A stretch of 44,743 nucleotides of DNA, from NCBI GenBank assembly GCA_004554075.1, contig SFOB01000011.1, positions 1-44,743 on the forward strand. The letters are read 5' to 3'. The notes beneath the pieces were generated by a model, which was given only the letters and a program-made list of their open reading frames with translations, had not been told where the DNA came from and did not search any database. The stretch is from Treponema sp. Its GTDB lineage: Bacteria > Spirochaetota > Spirochaetia > Treponematales > Treponemataceae. This document shows, one piece after another, positions 42,817 to 44,743 of this stretch. The position numbers were made by a program, and so were the translations under genes. The number at the start of each line of letters is the position of its first letter. Position 1 is the first letter of the stretch.

Positions 42817-43596
42817 ATGGTCATTACTGTTTCAAGCATCAAAGGCGGCGTAGGAAAGTCGTCTGTAGTTCTACTTCTGGCCAATAATCTTGCAGCCCGC
42901 GGGCGAAAAGTTCTGGTTGTGGATACAGATCTGAACAACACAGTTACAGTCTATTATACGTTAGGGATAGGCCGGATCGGTGAGATTTGTGAACGCCAGA
43001 ACGTATCGCTCGCTTTTTCTCGTGGAAAAATTGATGAAAAGAACATAGTTCAGTCCAGACGTGGGAATGTTTATGTCGTTCCTTCAAGCCTCAAGCTTTT
43101 GGATCAGAGGTCAATGGAGAGCCTTGAAATAAAGACAATTCTCCGTTCGGCAAAAGGCTTTGATGACATCCTTATCGATACATCTCCTACATGGGATAAC
43201 ATCGTGTCTGGAGCCCTTATGGCGGCTGACCTCATTTTAAGCCCTGTCGCTTTCACTGAATACAATTACAACATGTCGGTCTGCCTTTTATCAAAGATGC
43301 AGACTGTCATGCCGGACCAGGTGAAAAACCTCTACTTTCTTTTTAATCACTGGAGCGAGCAGTACTCAAAGTCACCGAGTTCACTTCAGAACTTAGTCCT
43401 TTCCATGTACCGGAAGGGGCTTGATAACCTTCTTACCGCGCATTTACCGGACACACGTTTTATGGACCGTTATACAAACCTGGATCAGATGTGCAGCGTG
43501 CGAAGCCTTTATAAAGGGTGTGCACGCCTTGCCTCCGGGGTAAATGATCTTGTGAATGACATATACGACCAGAACACCGTCGTGGAGGTTTTCTGA
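42817..43596 (+). CDS. parA: ParA-type ATPase (second par locus)
   Basis: The protein has 259 residues. 'SSIKGGVGKSSVVLLLANNLAARGRKVLVVDTDLNNT' (5-41) contains the deviant Walker A and A' motifs, and 'FDDILIDTSPTWDN' is Walker B. It is more divergent than the first ParA: the A' motif is DTDLNNT rather than DADPQGN, and 'FLFNHWSEQYSKS' occupies the usual switch region. AAGGAG precedes the ATG. The following ParB gene overlaps its stop by one base (TGATG), so the two form an operon. It runs away from the first par locus, with the repeat clusters between them. Confidence 0.88.
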   Translation: MVITVSSIKGGVGKSSVVLLLANNLAARGRKVLVVDTDLNNTVTVYYTLGIGRIGEICERQNVSLAFSRGKIDEKNIVQSRRGNVYVVPSSLKLLDQRSMESLEIKTILRSAKGFDDILIDTSPTWDNIVSGALMAADLILSPVAFTEYNYNMSVCLLSKMQTVMPDQVKNLYFLFNHWSEQYSKSPSSLQNLVLSMYRKGLDNLLTAHLPDTRFMDRYTNLDQMCSVRSLYKGCARLASGVNDLVNDIYDQNTVVEVF

Positions 43597-44453
43597 TGTT
43601 GAGAACTCTGAATATGGTTGCGGCGGGAAATGATGTTCCAATGGCGGACGGGCGGAAGAAGTTCAGCCGCATGATGCTTATAGAAGATATAGAAGAGCAT
43701 CCGGATTTTAAGGCTCTGTACAATATTGATGGTGGAGTCCTTGAGCGTATCGTTAAGTCCATGAAGGATTCAGGTTTTGATGAAAGCCAGCCGGTTCATA
43801 TTTGGCTTACTGAGGATGGACACAAGTATCTGATAGACGGGTATACCCGATATACAGCAAGCAGGAAGGCAGGAATTACTTCTCTTCCGGTTTACGAGCA
43901 TAACTTCAAGACTTTTGATGAGACTTACAAGTATGTTCTTGGTCTTCAGGTAAACAGACGGAATCTTGACGGGGACGAGCTTTTGAGGAATGTCGCGATT
44001 CTTTCAAAATGTGATTTTGTAAAGAAGTCAAGCGGATACAAGGCAGATGTCATTGCAAAGAGCCTTGGGATTTCAAAGAGGACTGCAGAGCGGGCCATAA
44101 GCGTTGAAAAGAACGCTGACGAGGAGATGAGACAGCAGATTGAGAACAAGGAGCTTACGCTAAGCCAGGCTTACACAAAGCTTCATTCCCAGAAGTCTAT
44201 CTCAGAAAAGACATGGGTGCGGATTCATGATGCTGTTTCTAAGATTGCATGGTACGTCATGGCAGAGATGAGCGACGGCTTTACGGCAGAGCAGCTTTTA
44301 GCGGATGAGGATTTCAAGGATGCGCTTGAGAATCCTGAAGAATTTGAGATTCCGGAAAACGACATAAAGTTCCTTACGGGACTTGGAGTTCCGGAAGAAG
44401 AGCTTAGAAAGAAATATAAAACGGGAGGAAATAAAAATGATAGCAAGAAGTGA
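43596..44453 (+). CDS. parB: ParB/Spo0J-type protein (second par locus)
   Basis: The protein has 285 residues. The N-terminal ParB/Srx-like domain includes 'LIEDIEEHPDFKALYNID', 'SMKDSGFDESQPVHIWLTEDGHKYLIDGYTRYTASRKAG' and 'VNRRNLDGDELLRNV' (about 28-130). An HTH follows ('ADVIAKSLGISKRTAERAISV', about 148-168), then 'ENKELTLSQAYTKLHS'. The conserved 'DGYTRYTASRKAGI' is the counterpart of the GERRxxA nucleotide-binding box in canonical ParB and is altered here. The C-terminal 80 residues are acidic. ParB binds a parS site and loads on DNA; no consensus parS was found nearby. A small open frame overlaps its 3' end. Confidence 0.88.
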   Translation: MLRTLNMVAAGNDVPMADGRKKFSRMMLIEDIEEHPDFKALYNIDGGVLERIVKSMKDSGFDESQPVHIWLTEDGHKYLIDGYTRYTASRKAGITSLPVYEHNFKTFDETYKYVLGLQVNRRNLDGDELLRNVAILSKCDFVKKSSGYKADVIAKSLGISKRTAERAISVEKNADEEMRQQIENKELTLSQAYTKLHSQKSISEKTWVRIHDAVSKIAWYVMAEMSDGFTAEQLLADEDFKDALENPEEFEIPENDIKFLTGLGVPEEELRKKYKTGGNKNDSKK

Positions 44454-44529
44454 ATTTTCGGAAGTGATTTCGGACATGGTGATTCTTTTGGAGAGGCAGG
44501 TTCCTGAAGGATATTGTGGACTTTCTTGA
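44437..44529 (+). CDS. Small ORF overlapping the end of parB (30 aa), possibly the 5' part of a frameshifted gene
   Basis: The ATG at 44437 has an excellent ribosome site (GGGAGGA, 7 nt spacing) but the frame stops after 30 codons with '...LERQVPEGYCGLS'. The frame +1 to it is open from 44483 and continues into the 65-aa reading frame that ends at 44713. A single-base shift near 44483-44515 would fuse them into a protein of roughly 90 residues. Either this is a real short coupled peptide or a single-base frameshift. Confidence 0.4.
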   Translation: MIARSEFSEVISDMVILLERQVPEGYCGLS

Positions 44530-44713
44530 AGTTCTGAATTCCAGTGATGATAAAAAACTTCCTGTAATCATACTTGGAAAAGGCGGACAGCTTCTTTTTA
44601 AGGACATTGAAACCGGAGAGACAAAAGTTATCAATAAGGATTCAATCCGTGAAGTTCTTGATTATGATGAGTTTCAGAAGAGTGGGAACATTGCTTTAAG
44701 GAAAGCATCATGA
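44516..44713 (+). CDS. Hypothetical 65-aa protein
   Basis: The likely start is GTG at 44516 with GAAGGA 4 nt upstream (a tight spacing). Residues 'KLPVIILGKGGQLLFKDIETGETKVINKDSIREVLDYDEF' look like a small beta-rich fold. The TGA stop overlaps the ATG of the following gene (ATGA at 44710). It may instead be the C-terminal part of a protein that begins at 44437. Unrecognised family. Confidence 0.5.
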   Translation: MDFLEVLNSSDDKKLPVIILGKGGQLLFKDIETGETKVINKDSIREVLDYDEFQKSGNIALRKAS

Positions 44714-44743
44714 CACAGCTTCATGGAAGATCTGTCTTTGAAA
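44710..44743 (+). CDS. Start of another gene, cut by the window edge
   Basis: An ATG overlapping the previous stop (ATGA) begins a frame 'MTQLHGRSVFE' that runs off the right end. Coupled start and orientation suggest continuation of the parA-parB operon. Nothing can be said of the product. Confidence 0.4.
   Translation, partial: MTQLHGRSVFE

Overview
The window is most likely a plasmid (or plasmid-like replicon) of a low-GC anaerobic bacterium. A spirochaete such as Treponema is my best guess from general protein style, but nothing in the window proves it. The plasmid reading rests on a replication/partition block at 36.9-44.7 kb. That block holds a CHC2/Toprim/DnaB-type primase-helicase, a region with ten CCACGTAAAATATGAC-type iterons, an initiator-like protein, a ribbon-helix-helix protein with a ParA ATPase, and a second ParA/ParB pair on the opposite strand. 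No rRNA, tRNA, CRISPR or transposase was recognised.

The main feature is one very long minus-strand gene array from 27.84 kb to the left edge, where it continues out of view. In transcription order it encodes: a small Cro/C1-type HTH protein; a DNA cytosine-C5 methyltransferase (DrmMII-like); an SNF2/RapA-type helicase (DrmD-like); a type III Mod adenine methyltransferase; a type III Res helicase-nuclease; DrmA; DrmB (DUF1998); DrmC (phospholipase-D fold); a 2265-residue protein with two GHKL ATPase modules (sacsin-like); a second SNF2/RapA helicase; a 214-residue protein that may have an ADP-ribosyltransferase-like fold; a 274-residue protein of unknown role; and an AIPR-family abortive-infection protein with a C-terminal cold-shock-like domain. 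Nearly all junctions are 1-19 nt overlaps or gaps under 20 nt. The drmA-drmB-drmC core identifies a DISARM-type anti-phage locus. It combines a class 1 hallmark (SNF2 helicase) with a class 2 hallmark (C5 methylase), contains a complete type III restriction-modification pair, and carries a GHKL-helicase-AIPR tail. I do not know this exact combination as a described system. It is the best candidate here for an undescribed composite defence system.

Between 27.9 and 36.9 kb lies accessory DNA: a four-gene operon led by a DEDDh exonuclease; a prolyl-tRNA-editing (PrdX/YbaK) protein with an unknown partner; a divergent XRE regulator; and an operon of DUF4406, macro-domain, VWA and ADP-ribosylglycohydrolase genes next to a divergent WYL-domain regulator. 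This is an ADP-ribose-handling cluster.

The promoters suggest how the parts are tied together. A TGCC-N7-GGCA element lies exactly 11 bp upstream of the -10 box of the exonuclease operon and of the DUF4406/macro operon (beside the WYL gene). A one-mismatch copy lies in the same position at an internal promoter in front of drmA. The WYL protein is therefore a candidate shared regulator. The three regulator genes (HTH, XRE, WYL) each show an extended -10 box only 6-7 nt before the ATG, which predicts leaderless mRNAs. Most structural genes have Shine-Dalgarno sequences. By eye the core array (about 3.26-27.84 kb) is much more AT-rich than the plasmid backbone, consistent with separate acquisition.
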